From NCBI RefSeq assembly GCF_001305295.1, contig NZ_LJSI01000044.1, forward strand, positions 1 to 64,000: DNA of 64,000 bases, written 5' to 3'. Within the stretch, counting starts at the first letter, position 1; the number at the start of each line of letters is the position of its first letter. Below are positions 1 to 9,391 of the stretch, piece after piece. The translations under genes were made by a program, and so were the position numbers. Source of the DNA: Neptunomonas antarctica (GTDB taxonomy: Bacteria > Pseudomonadota > Gammaproteobacteria > Pseudomonadales > Balneatricaceae). Under the pieces are notes generated by a model that saw nothing but the letters and a program-made list of their open reading frames with translations, was not told the origin of the DNA and ran no database searches.

Positions 1-397
1 AAAAATTCCGCTGATCTTCTGCTTTTGAATCTGCATCGCCATCAGCGCGCGAAATAGTGGCTAAATCAGGCGGTGATGGATACAAACCTAATGTAAAATC
101 ACTTTCACTTTTACCGGGCTTAAGATGGCAGCCGGCACACATGCCATTGTAATCGGCACCTCCTTTGAGCAAACGATCAACCGTACCGAGATCAGCCGGT
201 ACTTCAATGTCCTGCGAGGCACGCGCAATCGAATTTTCACGCAAGGTCTCTAGTGTCCACGTGGTAATATCGTAATGAGGATCATCTGCTCCCATCGGAT
301 ATAAACCCGAGTAGAGAAACGCCACGCCTCCCAGCACAGCAACCCCAGCCATGGCTATCAGTCGCTTGAAACACGCACCTTTTTTTAAAACTGTCAT
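1..397 (-). CDS. Cytochrome c, class I (C-terminus outside window)
   Basis: Minus-strand frame open from an ATG at 397 to the window edge, about 132 codons. A GGAG-type ribosome site precedes the ATG. Residues about 10-30 are a hydrophobic export or anchor segment (LIAMAGVAVLGGVAFLYSG). A single haem-binding motif CAGCH lies near residue 93. This indicates a membrane-anchored or periplasmic c-type cytochrome. It is the last visible gene of the copA-copB-Met/His-protein run on the same strand, so a role in copper oxidation chemistry or electron transfer is possible but inferred. The axial Met ligand region is beyond the edge. Confidence 0.8.
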   Translation of the reverse strand, partial: MTVLKKGACFKRLIAMAGVAVLGGVAFLYSGLYPMGADDPHYDITTWTLETLRENSIARASQDIEVPADLGTVDRLLKGGADYNGMCAGCHLKPGKSESDFTLGLYPSPPDLATISRADGDADSKAEDQRNF

Positions 398-472
398 CCA
401 ATACTCTCCGCTGACAAACCGCCCTTGCCACTCGTTCGGCAAGGGCTCATGCATGTCGCTGTTTTTATTTTA

Positions 473-793
473 TTACTCAGCTGGCTTATGGTGACCAGGC
501 TTTACCTCATCGCCATGCCCATGAGATGAAGCGTCGTCTGACTCTGCTGAGCCGTGAGATGAGGCGGCGTCTGGCTCTGCAGAGCCATGCTGCATGGTGC
601 TCATGCACTGTTGCATCATGGCCATCATCACAGGATCACTCATATCCATTTTGCCAGGGTCCATCGTACTCATATCGCCACACTCAGGGCTCTCTGCATT
701 TTTCATATGCTCTTTTTCACTATGCGCCTGTACAGAAAATGCCAGCATGAGTGCAGGAACAGCAATAAGTACGCTTAATTTTTTGTTTTTCAT
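473..793 (-). CDS. Met/His-rich periplasmic copper-binding-like protein
   Basis: A 106-residue protein with a clear Sec signal peptide (KKLSVLIAVPALMLAFSVQAH). The mature part is extremely rich in Met, His, Asp and Ser: an MMAMMQQCMSTM stretch in the middle, then two SHG-SAE type repeats and a GHGDE...GHHKPAE tail. Such composition is typical of small periplasmic Cu(I)/Cu(II)-binding proteins in cop/pco clusters, but I do not recognise a named family. It lies 68 bp downstream of copB on the same strand, with AGGA 7 nt before the ATG. A copper chaperone or sponge is inferred from composition and neighbours. Confidence 0.75.
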   Translation of the reverse strand: MKNKKLSVLIAVPALMLAFSVQAHSEKEHMKNAESPECGDMSTMDPGKMDMSDPVMMAMMQQCMSTMQHGSAEPDAASSHGSAESDDASSHGHGDEVKPGHHKPAE

Positions 794-861
794 GATTGAT
801 TCCTGATTATTTTTAATAATATGTGTTCATTTGTGTTTAAAGCACGCTTAAAAGCAGCACT

Positions 862-1722
862 TTAAAACCAGAATTTTACGCCTACGACATAACGGGTATC
901 ACGAACGGACTCATTAGCGGCCCGCGCGATATCAGCCGTTTGCCCCACCTTACTGGTCCACTCAACACCCACATAAGGTGCAAACTGACGGGTGATTTCA
1001 TAGCGCAAACGCACACCTAAAGCAGCATCAGTAAGACCACTGCCTAACCCATTTTCGATATCATCCTGCCCATAAAAATTCAGTTCAGCACTCGGTTGTA
1101 AAACCAGCTGTTGAGTGAACAATAACTCGTACTCCGCCCCCAGTGAAAAAACCGTGCGGCCACTTTCACCGAGATAAGCGGTCATATCCAATTCAAACCA
1201 GTAAGGAGCGAGCCCTTGCAAGCCCGCAGCCAACCACTGCCGATCAGTGCCTTCATCATACTGATCCAGCCGTACGCCCCACTGAGTATTAAAATAGGCA
1301 CTACTCGCATGACTCCACAACAGATCTGTCTGGCTTTCTTCAAGACGTCCGTCGGCGATATCACCTTCCAGTTTAATAGTCAGGCGATCATAGGTCGTTC
1401 CATACCACCCCTGAAGCTCAAATACGCCGGTCTCACTGTCGGCGTCATATTCGACACGATCGCCCAGAATCGCCCAGAACTTATGCTCGTCGGCCAATTT
1501 AAGTTGACGCGGCCCTCCCAGCGCATAAGGGCCTTTTTCTAACGTATAGCCATCAGAATAGGCATGCGGATCACGCGCATCGGCGGGCGCTTCACCGCCC
1601 TGCGCTTTTGCAGTGTTTGCATCAGTGCCGGCAGCATAGGCCAGCAACGGAGAGGTACTCATTGCTAATGCAGCAATGACGGTCAGAGGTTTTAGTCGTT
1701 TAACAAAAGTAACTGGTTTCAT
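862..1722 (-). CDS. copB: Copper resistance protein B (outer-membrane CopB/PcoB)
   Basis: 286 residues from the ATG at 1722, which overlaps the copA stop codon by 4 nt (ATGA), so the two are translationally coupled. An upstream in-frame start would lie inside copA and is rejected. The N-terminus is a signal peptide ending near LLAYA. The rest is an alternating beta-barrel sequence ending in aromatic Phe (VGVKFWF), as expected for an outer-membrane protein. Conserved PcoB stretches such as WGVRLDQYDEGTDRQWLAAG and LRYEITRQFAPYVGVEW are recognisable. In the family it acts with CopA in copper tolerance. It lacks the long Met/His-rich N-terminal segment of many CopB proteins; the copper-binding repeats here sit in CopA instead. 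Confidence 0.9.
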   Translation of the reverse strand: MKPVTFVKRLKPLTVIAALAMSTSPLLAYAAGTDANTAKAQGGEAPADARDPHAYSDGYTLEKGPYALGGPRQLKLADEHKFWAILGDRVEYDADSETGVFELQGWYGTTYDRLTIKLEGDIADGRLEESQTDLLWSHASSAYFNTQWGVRLDQYDEGTDRQWLAAGLQGLAPYWFELDMTAYLGESGRTVFSLGAEYELLFTQQLVLQPSAELNFYGQDDIENGLGSGLTDAALGVRLRYEITRQFAPYVGVEWTSKVGQTADIARAANESVRDTRYVVGVKFWF

Positions 1723-3764
1723 GACACTACCACCTCGCGGAACATGCCCGCATCCATATGGAAAAGAAGATGACAATGCCAGGCCCAACGGCCGAACTCA
1801 TGCGGTGTTGTCAAAAAGCTCACACGTTGTGCGGGTTGTACCGAAATAGTATGACGGCGCACCAATAAATCGCCCTCCGCTGACTCCAGATCGCTCCACA
1901 TACCATGTAAATGCATGGGATGCGTCATCATAGTGTCATTCTGCAAAATAACGCGTACTCGCTCACCATGAAGCAGCGATACGGGCGTACTCTGACCAAA
2001 CTCCAAGCCATCAATAGACCAGCTATAGCGTTCCATATTACCGGTGAGATGTAGCTCTATCTCGCGCGTTGGCACACGATCATCGTCCAGCACACCCGTG
2101 ACGGAACGCAAGTCAGCCAGTGTTAATACCCGCCGGCCATTGTTACGCAGCCCGATACCCGGATCATCCAGATTGGTACGCGGTGTATCGACACGCATAT
2201 CGACAGATGGGCCATATTCAGTACTGGCATGTCGAACGGTTTGTGAAGGCGTCGCCAGAGGATTAGTCTCCATGCTATGTCCCATGGCACTGTGATCCAT
2301 TCCTTTCATGGCGCTGCGATCCATAGCTGGTTTCATAGCACTATCATTCATGCCTTTCATAGCGCTGTGATCTATAGCTGGTTTCATAGCACTATCATTC
2401 ATGCCTTTCATGGCACTGTGATCTATAGCTGGTTTCATAGCACTATCATTCATGCCTTTCATGGCACTGTGATCTATAGCTGGTTTCATAGCACTATCAT
2501 TCATGCCTTTCATGGCACTGTGATCTATAGCTGGTTTCATAGCACTATCATTCATGCCTTTCATGCCTTTCATGCCTTTCATGGTGCTGTGATCCATGCC
2601 TTTCATAGCGCTGTGATCCATAGCTCCCATCATGTCAGTCATTGCCAGCCATTCAACAGGGTCAAGCTCCGGCACAGCAGCAACCATACCCGGACGAACG
2701 GACAAGGTGCCGCTGGCGTAACCGGATCGATCCATGCTTTGTGCAAAAATCGTATAGGCATCGTCCTGAGGATCAACCAGCACATCATAGGTTTCACCGG
2801 GGCCAAAACGGAACTCATCTACCCTGACCGGTTTCACATTTTGTCCATCGGCCTGCACAACGGTCATACTCAGACCCGGAATCCGAACATCATAAAAACT
2901 ATTGCTGGAGCCATTAATAAAACGCAGACGCACCCGTTCGCCTTTGTTAAATAATCCGTTCCAATTCCCCGCTGGCGTCATGCCATTCATCAGATACGTG
3001 AAGGTTGTGGCTGAAAGATCCGCTAAATCGGTAGGATTCATCCGCATCTGATTCCACATCTTGCGCTTGTTAAGCGCACCGCTGGTCCCCAACGTTGAGG
3101 CATCCTGTAAAAACTCACCGACTACCGGCTGATTGAAGTTATAAACATCACTTTGCACCTTCAATTTTGAAAATGCAGACATCGGATCTTCATCGCTCCA
3201 ATCGGAGAGCTGTATCACATGATCTTGCTCCGCCCGGAAAGATTCGCCTTCACGTGGTTCAACAATGATGGCGCCATACATGCCGGTCATCTCCTGAAAA
3301 CCACTATGGGAGTGGTACCAGTACGTCCCGCTTTGTTGTAACGTGAAGCGATACTCAAAGGTCTCTTGCGGTGCTATACCGCGAAAACTTATGCCGGGCA
3401 CACCATCCATCTCATAAGGAAGAATAATCCCATGCCAATGTATTGAGGTAGAAACTGAGAGACGATTGGTAACGCGAATGGTCACTTCCTCACCTTCGCG
3501 TAAGCGCAGAGTCGGAGCGGGAATGGAACCATTGACAGTGGTAGCCATTCGCATAACACCCGTAAAGTTGACAGGGGTTTCAGCAATGATCAAATTTATT
3601 TCCTGGCCACTTAAGACAGGGGCCGATCCCAGACGCGTATCATTTGTGTTGGCATAAAGCAGCCTTGGCATCGCTGATAATACACCGCCTGCCGCCAGAC
3701 CTTTTACAAAAAGCCGCCGGGAAAAACGTTGGCGGGAAATTAACGCTGATTCGTCTTGTTTCAT
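1719..3764 (-). CDS. copA: Multicopper oxidase CopA/PcoA with Met/His repeat insert
   Basis: 681 residues from the ATG at 3764, chosen because a twin-arginine signal (SRRLFVKGLAAGG) follows directly and GGAG lies upstream. Three cupredoxin domains carry the four copper-site segments: HWHG (about 109), HSHSG (about 151), HPMHLHG (about 615) and HCHLLFHM (about 663). Family role: periplasmic oxidation of Cu(I). Between the second and third domains (about residues 380-490) is a Met/His-rich insert built from GMNDSAMKPAIDHSAMK units, encoded by 51-bp tandem repeats. It heads copA-copB-Met/His protein-cytochrome c, divergent from copR-copS. The repeat insert is longer and more regular than the few MDHSxM motifs usual in CopA. 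Confidence 0.95.
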   Translation of the reverse strand: MKQDESALISRQRFSRRLFVKGLAAGGVLSAMPRLLYANTNDTRLGSAPVLSGQEINLIIAETPVNFTGVMRMATTVNGSIPAPTLRLREGEEVTIRVTNRLSVSTSIHWHGIILPYEMDGVPGISFRGIAPQETFEYRFTLQQSGTYWYHSHSGFQEMTGMYGAIIVEPREGESFRAEQDHVIQLSDWSDEDPMSAFSKLKVQSDVYNFNQPVVGEFLQDASTLGTSGALNKRKMWNQMRMNPTDLADLSATTFTYLMNGMTPAGNWNGLFNKGERVRLRFINGSSNSFYDVRIPGLSMTVVQADGQNVKPVRVDEFRFGPGETYDVLVDPQDDAYTIFAQSMDRSGYASGTLSVRPGMVAAVPELDPVEWLAMTDMMGAMDHSAMKGMDHSTMKGMKGMKGMNDSAMKPAIDHSAMKGMNDSAMKPAIDHSAMKGMNDSAMKPAIDHSAMKGMNDSAMKPAIDHSAMKGMNDSAMKPAMDRSAMKGMDHSAMGHSMETNPLATPSQTVRHASTEYGPSVDMRVDTPRTNLDDPGIGLRNNGRRVLTLADLRSVTGVLDDDRVPTREIELHLTGNMERYSWSIDGLEFGQSTPVSLLHGERVRVILQNDTMMTHPMHLHGMWSDLESAEGDLLVRRHTISVQPAQRVSFLTTPHEFGRWAWHCHLLFHMDAGMFREVVVS
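2323..2564 (-). repeat. 51-bp in-frame tandem repeat within copA
   Basis: Units begin at 2323, 2374, 2425, 2476 and 2527, each 51 bp and nearly identical, the fifth partial. In the copA frame each encodes 17 residues, GMNDSAMKPAIDHSAMK, followed by shorter GMK and MDHS motifs. Differences between units are single substitutions, which suggests recent expansion by slippage or unequal recombination. Confidence 0.95.
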
Positions 3765-3939
3765 GTTAACTGATGCTCCGGTGCAACCACCTATCATGCA
3801 GTTGCTCATGCAGATACGTGTTCATGCAGATAATGAGTGACCGCTATTTATTAAAGAGACTACTTTTCATTTGTAGCTCCTACTCATTTGTAGTTCGTAT
3901 AGACTAACCGTCCCATACTGACACCAGCATGACCCGAAG

Positions 3940-3955
3940 ATGACAAAGTTGTAAT
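3940..3955. promoter_or_regulatory. CusR/CopR-type operator
   Basis: ATGACAAAGTTGTAAT is a near-perfect dyad (7+2+7, one mismatch) matching the known CusR/PcoR-type box ATGACAAnnTTGTCAT. It lies between divergent copA and the response regulator, 68 bp before the regulator start. It probably controls both directions. Two direct TCATTTGTAG copies lie nearby, about 3868-3896. Confidence 0.7.
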
Positions 3956-4022
3956 CTTCAGGTCATGCCACTGTGAGCATGCATCCGTTACACTAATTAC
4001 TTTTCAAGACGGGAGACGAGCC

Positions 4023-4715
4023 GTGAAACTTCTGGTGGTAGAAGACGAAGCTAAAACCGGCGATTATCTGCGCCAGGGGCTGACAGAAGCAGGGTTTCTG
4101 ATCACATTGGCTCGCAATGGACTGGATGGCTATCACCTCGCCATGACAGAGCGATTCGATTTAATCATTCTCGACGTTATGTTGCCGGATGTTGACGGAT
4201 GGCGGATACTCACGTCATTCAGGGAAGCGGGACATCAAACACCAGTGCTATTTCTTACCGCCCGTGACAGTGTGGATGATAGAGTAAAAGGGCTGGAGTT
4301 GGGTGCTGATGATTACCTCGTTAAGCCTTTTGCTTTTACCGAACTTCTGGCCAGAGTCCGTTCTTTACTGCGACGTGGCGTCGCACCCAGCGCAACGAAC
4401 CAACTTAAAATAGCTGACCTTATACTTGACTTACCCCGGCGCAGAGCGACTCGCGCAGGTAGAAAAATAGCACTCAGCCAGAAAGAATTTGCATTGCTGG
4501 AACTACTGGTACGTCGACAGAGTGAAGTACTACCCCGTGCGTTAATCGCCTCTGAAGTATGGGACATGAATTTTGACAGTGATACCAATGTTATCGATGT
4601 AGCCATTCGAAGACTTCGAGCAAAAGTCGATGACAACTTTGAACCTAAACTTATCCACACCGTTCGCGGTATGGGCTACACGTTAGACGTGGAGGACGAT
4701 AATGCCTCCGCGTAA
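4023..4715 (+). CDS. copR: Heavy-metal response regulator (CopR/CusR/IrlR family)
   Basis: 230 residues from a GTG start with GGGAG upstream. An N-terminal receiver has the acidic pair EDE (7-9), phospho-acceptor Asp51 ([10 protein letters not shown]) and Lys near 101 (LVKPF). An OmpR/PhoB winged helix occupies about 130-225, ending in the typical VRGMGYTL. Family members activate copper or silver export and sequestration genes on phosphorylation. It overlaps the kinase gene by 14 nt and is divergent from copA. The dyad at 3940-3955 is its likely binding site. The copR name reflects context; cusR or pcoR would be equally fair. Confidence 0.9.
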   Translation: MKLLVVEDEAKTGDYLRQGLTEAGFLITLARNGLDGYHLAMTERFDLIILDVMLPDVDGWRILTSFREAGHQTPVLFLTARDSVDDRVKGLELGADDYLVKPFAFTELLARVRSLLRRGVAPSATNQLKIADLILDLPRRRATRAGRKIALSQKEFALLELLVRRQSEVLPRALIASEVWDMNFDSDTNVIDVAIRRLRAKVDDNFEPKLIHTVRGMGYTLDVEDDNASA

Positions 4716-6120
4716 AACACGCCCTATCTCACTCACTCTGCGAGTACTGCTATTTGTCAGTATCGCCATAGGGCTAAGCCTGTTCCTCACCGCCTCGCTG
4801 GTCATGTCATCTGTAAAACAGCACTTTATTGAGCAGGATTCTGCTGAACTTCATGTCATTACTCAATCCATCGTATCGGTGCTAAAACAATCGAATGACA
4901 GGGTCCAGCTACAGAATGCTTTATCGCGTGCAGTTTCCGGCCATCATAGTGTCTATTATCAGGTTGAGAGCAACCAGACGCCGCTACTATATCATTCCAA
5001 TAATACAGATTTCACACAGACCACAGAATCGCTAAAACCCAGCCAAAGCATCGATGCAGACAGCTTACGCATATGGAAAAGTGATGGGAAAACTTATCGG
5101 GGAGCCATCACCACCGCCGCTGAAAAAGGCGTCATTTATCGTATTACGGCAGCCGTCGATATGGGGTTTCACCTGCAATTTCTTGACGAATTCCGTAAGA
5201 AATTATGGCTCATTATGCTAGGTTCAGGCATAGCCACTGTATTCATTACCTGGCTCGGTATTCGACAAGGACACCTCCCGCTGAGAGGCTTAAGTAACAG
5301 CATGCGTGAAATTGAAACTAACCATCTCAATGTACGTATCGACACGACGGCTGTGCCCATTGAATTACTGGAATTAGCACAATCCTTCAATCATATGCTC
5401 GGTCGTCTGGAAGAAGGATTTGAACGCCTTTCACACTTTTCGTCAGATATTGCCCACGAATTACGCACGCCGCTTACTAACCTGATCACTCAGACCCAAG
5501 TGACCCTCAGTAAAACCAGAGAGTCGGATACTTACAGGGAACTGATCTATTCCAACTTAGAAGAACTGGAGCGTTTGACCAAGATGGTCAGCGACATGCT
5601 GTGGCTTGCCAAATGCGATAACAACCTGATCAAACCTGTATTGGAACCATTGGATTTAACGCTGGAACTTAGCGAACTGTTTGATTTTTTTGAAGCCCTG
5701 GCAGAAGAAAAACACATAGTCCTGCTTTTAGAAGGACCGCCAGCTAATATCATGGGAGACCGATCGTTATTAAGACGCGCGCTGTCTAACCTGCTGTCCA
5801 ATGCCATCCGGCACACCCCGCATGGAGAAACGATTATCGTTAAACTCGAAACGCCTGATAACTACAGAGTAAGTATTACAATTATTAACCCGGGTATTAA
5901 TATTCCTCGCGAACATCTTTCCAGATTATTTGATCGATTTTACCGGGTCGATCCTTCGCGCCAACAACAAAGCGAAGGCGCGGGACTTGGGCTGGCAATC
6001 ACCAAGTCAATCATAGAGTCCCATGGAGGCAGTATCTGCGCGCACTCTGATAACCACACAGTCTCATTTTGTATCGTATTACCGCTTCAAAACGAAAGCA
6101 GAAAATCTTCCATGTTGTAG
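4702..6120 (+). CDS. copS: Heavy-metal sensor histidine kinase (CopS/CusS family)
   Basis: 472 residues. TM1 about 13-35, a periplasmic sensor loop about 36-165, TM2 about 167-187, HAMP about 188-240, HisKA with phospho-acceptor His252 ([15 protein letters not shown]), and an HATPase domain with an N-box ([10 protein letters not shown]) and GAGLGLAI near the end. It starts inside the last codons of the response regulator gene (14-nt overlap), so the pair is co-translated. CusS-type kinases sense periplasmic Cu(I)/Ag(I). The ligand here is inferred from the adjacent copper genes. Confidence 0.9.
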   Translation: MPPRKTRPISLTLRVLLFVSIAIGLSLFLTASLVMSSVKQHFIEQDSAELHVITQSIVSVLKQSNDRVQLQNALSRAVSGHHSVYYQVESNQTPLLYHSNNTDFTQTTESLKPSQSIDADSLRIWKSDGKTYRGAITTAAEKGVIYRITAAVDMGFHLQFLDEFRKKLWLIMLGSGIATVFITWLGIRQGHLPLRGLSNSMREIETNHLNVRIDTTAVPIELLELAQSFNHMLGRLEEGFERLSHFSSDIAHELRTPLTNLITQTQVTLSKTRESDTYRELIYSNLEELERLTKMVSDMLWLAKCDNNLIKPVLEPLDLTLELSELFDFFEALAEEKHIVLLLEGPPANIMGDRSLLRRALSNLLSNAIRHTPHGETIIVKLETPDNYRVSITIINPGINIPREHLSRLFDRFYRVDPSRQQQSEGAGLGLAITKSIIESHGGSICAHSDNHTVSFCIVLPLQNESRKSSML

Positions 6121-6186
6121 GAGTATGCACCTACCGTCAGCGACTCGCTCCACACAAAATCGTTGTCTAACGCGCTGCCTCGGCTC

Positions 6187-7245
6187 TTAGTTGCCGGCTC
6201 TTAAATGAAGAATTTTTCCTACCGTACGATTCCAGTTAGAGGCGCATTCAGGTCCGCAACGCTGCGCCCAACGCGGCAAGATAACCTCCGTGGCAATCTT
6301 GTCGCGAATTAGAAGATCAGATTTCGAAGGCTCGACTAAAACCATGTTGCCCGTCTCACCCAGCGAACAAGGACCCGCAGACAAACAGGCCAGCGCTATG
6401 GCATCTTCGGTCGCGGTTTCCCTCCACATATTTTCAGTCAGGATTGAAATTTCTTGCTGTAAGAGTTTCTTTTGGGGTTCACTCAACCGGTTCCACTTAT
6501 TGATATTGATGGCGCCGAATGCCAACCCCCAGCCAACCCGTAGAGTAAATCCATAAGGCGTTAGCTTATATAACTGCGCAGTATACGCTGACATAGTTCC
6601 GGTAATAACACAGTCGACCCTATCGTTTGCAAGCGCATTTGGCACATCGTGATAGGCCACGCTGACAGGAATAGCACCCACCCCTTCGACAAAATCGCCA
6701 AGCGTGGTTAAAAATACCCGAATCCGCTTTCCTTTCAGATCTTCAATACTGTTCACCGGTTTTTTACACCAGATCATCTGACTGGGAAATGGATACAACA
6801 TCATCAGTTTAGCGTTGTATTTTTCTGTAAAGGCGCGCTCCAGCGTTGGAAAGTAGGCAGCTGCAACTTTCTTCTGCACGGCAATATTCTGTACCAAAGA
6901 TGACAGATCAGCCCCTTCGAAAATTTCGCTTTCCTGCATGGCGTACGCTGGCAATCCAAAGGCGAAATCAAATACACCACTTTTAAGCAGGCGCATGATT
7001 TCAAAACCGCGCAGGCCCAGCTCATCTTGCGGTTTTATCTCCCCCACGATATCTCCACCGGATACATCAGCAATATGCTGATTCCAGAAGGGCTCTTCAT
7101 GTTTTGGGTAATTGCTGAAATATCCCCAGGTCCCTACCGCCTTGATGATAATAGTATCGTTCGCGGCCAAAAGGCCGCTGATACCTGACATCGCCAGAAC
7201 GAGGATGAATGAAGCAGAGTAGTTCTTTAACCTTGTTATAAACAC
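6187..7245 (-). CDS. TRAP-type DctP-like solute-binding protein
   Basis: A DctP-family periplasmic protein, about 352 residues from the GTG at 7245. I prefer that start because it yields a standard 29-residue signal peptide (ITRLKNY then SASFILVLAMSGISGLLAA). The frame opens further upstream to a TTG at 7347, but no ribosome site is seen there. Motifs include IEDLKGKRIRVF and GVGAIPVSVAYHDVPNALA, typical of DctP. It is divergent from a sensor kinase gene (202 bp apart) and separated from dctPQM, so it may deliver ligand to the kinase rather than to a transporter. That is inference. The Cys pair CLSAGPC in the C-terminal third is unusual. Confidence 0.8.
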   Translation of the reverse strand: MFITRLKNYSASFILVLAMSGISGLLAANDTIIIKAVGTWGYFSNYPKHEEPFWNQHIADVSGGDIVGEIKPQDELGLRGFEIMRLLKSGVFDFAFGLPAYAMQESEIFEGADLSSLVQNIAVQKKVAAAYFPTLERAFTEKYNAKLMMLYPFPSQMIWCKKPVNSIEDLKGKRIRVFLTTLGDFVEGVGAIPVSVAYHDVPNALANDRVDCVITGTMSAYTAQLYKLTPYGFTLRVGWGLAFGAININKWNRLSEPQKKLLQQEISILTENMWRETATEDAIALACLSAGPCSLGETGNMVLVEPSKSDLLIRDKIATEVILPRWAQRCGPECASNWNRTVGKILHLRAGN

Positions 7246-7447
7246 CGACTTATCAAAGCCCCGGAATAATGATTTAATTGAATATCCAGAGTAGCCTTTA
7301 TTATAGCGTTTGACTATAACCGACCGACCAAGCAACGGGCTAAACAATAGAGCTATGACGGTTACTTTATTTCTAATGGCTGCTTAATTTCTCATTAGTC
7401 GCTGAAGTGACTATGATGCTGGCTAGTTTTATTAAGGTACCCTTTTT

Positions 7448-9391
7448 ATGAAAAGTAGTTATCGGTTGGGAATTCGCGGCCGTTTTTTATTGGCGTTTGG
7501 TACATTAAGTACGCTTATCCTACTCGCCAGTATTGTTAACTGGGTATCGTTTAACCGCCTTGGCAATGAATTAAATAGCGTGGTGGAAGGCAACATCCGT
7601 ACTTTGGGTGTAATAGCTGATTTAAAAGAATTAGGCACTAAAATAACCCTGATGGCACCGAGCCTATTGGCGGCCAAAGATGAACACAGTCGTCAGCTAA
7701 CCCTATGGGAATTAAATTTCAACATCGCCAGCATGAATGACTTATTACCGATAATTTCAGCGGTTACTAAGGATAATCTGGCTCAACAAGTTTTCTTAAA
7801 GCAAACAGCAGTTTTAAAGACTACATTGGCTGAGCTTGATAGCAATGTATTCGAAAAACTAAAAATACAGCAACAAAAAATAACAGAAAACCAACGTCTT
7901 CGCTGGATAGCATCGAGTTTTTTGATCGATATAAATACACTGATAGAGAAGGTTCAGCTCAACCTGTTTAGCCGTTTTAATCAGGAAAACGCTGATTCCT
8001 GGATGATTAGAGACAACTTCGGCACAAAATCAGTTAACGAGATAAATGCCGATTTACAAAGATTATATCGCATCAAGGCAGATGCAAACCTTCTGATTAA
8101 TTTAGTTGATCGGGCACAGCACTTGCCCGACCTGAATTCACTGATCGCTACACAAATTCATTCTGAAGAAATAATCCAGCGTATCCAACAGGATCTCCAG
8201 ACAGTTGATGATTTACATGGCATACAACCATTAAATCAAACGGTAGGGAGTATCGTTTTTCTGACGCGTGGTGAAAACAATATGTTTTCCATCCGAAGTA
8301 AGGAACGCGCTATTCTGGAGTCAGGTCAGCTATTGCTTACTCAGGCTCGTCAACAACTTGGCAAGCTAAACCTGTTGATTGCAATACAGACCGATAAAAC
8401 AGAGCAAGCAGCCCAAAGCTCTGCCTACAATGCCCGGGCGACCATCAAAACAGGCCGTATCTGGATGTTATTAATGGTCACAGCCAGCCTCTTATTTTCT
8501 ATTCTGATTGTTTGGCTCTATGTTGGCCGTAATATGGTGGCGCGAATTACCAGCCTGAATGCCAGCATGCGCTCAATAGCGAACGGAAACCTGGATGAAC
8601 AGGTACCGATAAAAGGCGATGATGAAATTGGCGCCATGGCACGTTCTCTGGTCAGCTTCCGTGATCAGCTCGCAACATTACAGGAAGAGCTGGTACAGGC
8701 AGGTAAACTGGCGGCACTCGGTCAATTATCAGCGGGGATTGCGCATGAAATTAACCAGCCGCTATCGGCAATCGGGCATTATTCACATAACGGTCTGCGC
8801 TTGCTTCATGCAGGGCGATTTGAAGAAACTGAGAAAAACTTAAATCAGATCTCCAATCTAACCAAACGTGCCACCACGATTATTACGCGCCTTAAGTCTT
8901 TAGCACGACCACAAAAAGATAATCTGGTGGTAGTCGATCTACAGCAAGTAATGGATAACGTCTTGCTCATGCTTGAAGGTGATGAGGTCAGGAAATTAAC
9001 CACCATAGAGGTGAGTTTCCAACGTCAGAGCAACCGCGTCACTGCCGACCCAGTGCAACTTGAGCAGGTTGTGCTGAATTTGGTGACCAATGCACTGGAT
9101 GCTATTGCTGATCGACCGAAAAAATTGATTCGCATCGAGTGCCTGCATAATAACGACAGAGTAGAAATTTATGTACGGGACAATGGTCCCGGAATTAGCA
9201 AAGAGCTACGTGAGAATATTTTTGAGCCCTTTTTTACGACTAAACGACGTGGCCAGAGCCTAGGGTTAGGTTTGTCTATTTCTTATAACATCATCAATAA
9301 TTTTGGTGGAAAGTTGAGCGTGGATGATGAATCGGATAGCGGTGCGTCATTCTGTATCCAACTACCAGAGTACCGGAGAAGCAAGTCATGA
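7448..9391 (+). CDS. DctB/TorS-like membrane sensor histidine kinase
   Basis: 647 residues. TM1 about 11-33, a long mostly helical periplasmic region 34-336, TM2 about 337-360, HAMP 361-413, and a HisKA of the DctB/NtrB kind with His433 in SAGIAHEINQPLSAI. An HATPase domain follows, with VVLNLVTNALDAI, DNGPGI and SLGLGLSI. Helical TorS-like sensor regions commonly interact with a periplasmic binding protein. The next gene starts in an ATGA overlap with this stop codon. With the downstream sigma-54 regulator it presumably controls dctPQM. The divergent solute-binding protein is a candidate sensory partner. Confidence 0.9.
   Translation: MKSSYRLGIRGRFLLAFGTLSTLILLASIVNWVSFNRLGNELNSVVEGNIRTLGVIADLKELGTKITLMAPSLLAAKDEHSRQLTLWELNFNIASMNDLLPIISAVTKDNLAQQVFLKQTAVLKTTLAELDSNVFEKLKIQQQKITENQRLRWIASSFLIDINTLIEKVQLNLFSRFNQENADSWMIRDNFGTKSVNEINADLQRLYRIKADANLLINLVDRAQHLPDLNSLIATQIHSEEIIQRIQQDLQTVDDLHGIQPLNQTVGSIVFLTRGENNMFSIRSKERAILESGQLLLTQARQQLGKLNLLIAIQTDKTEQAAQSSAYNARATIKTGRIWMLLMVTASLLFSILIVWLYVGRNMVARITSLNASMRSIANGNLDEQVPIKGDDEIGAMARSLVSFRDQLATLQEELVQAGKLAALGQLSAGIAHEINQPLSAIGHYSHNGLRLLHAGRFEETEKNLNQISNLTKRATTIITRLKSLARPQKDNLVVVDLQQVMDNVLLMLEGDEVRKLTTIEVSFQRQSNRVTADPVQLEQVVLNLVTNALDAIADRPKKLIRIECLHNNDRVEIYVRDNGPGISKELRENIFEPFFTTKRRGQSLGLGLSISYNIINNFGGKLSVDDESDSGASFCIQLPEYRRSKS

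Noticed and set aside
1723-1788. N-terminal extension of copB
   Set aside because: Would overlap copA by 70 bp. The ATG at 1722 begins the signal peptide and forms a standard ATGA overlap.
2277-2954. 225-codon plus-strand frame opposite copA
   Set aside because: Antisense to the MxH/Met repeat of copA; its repeats (STIIHAF...) are the reverse-frame image of the 51-bp units.
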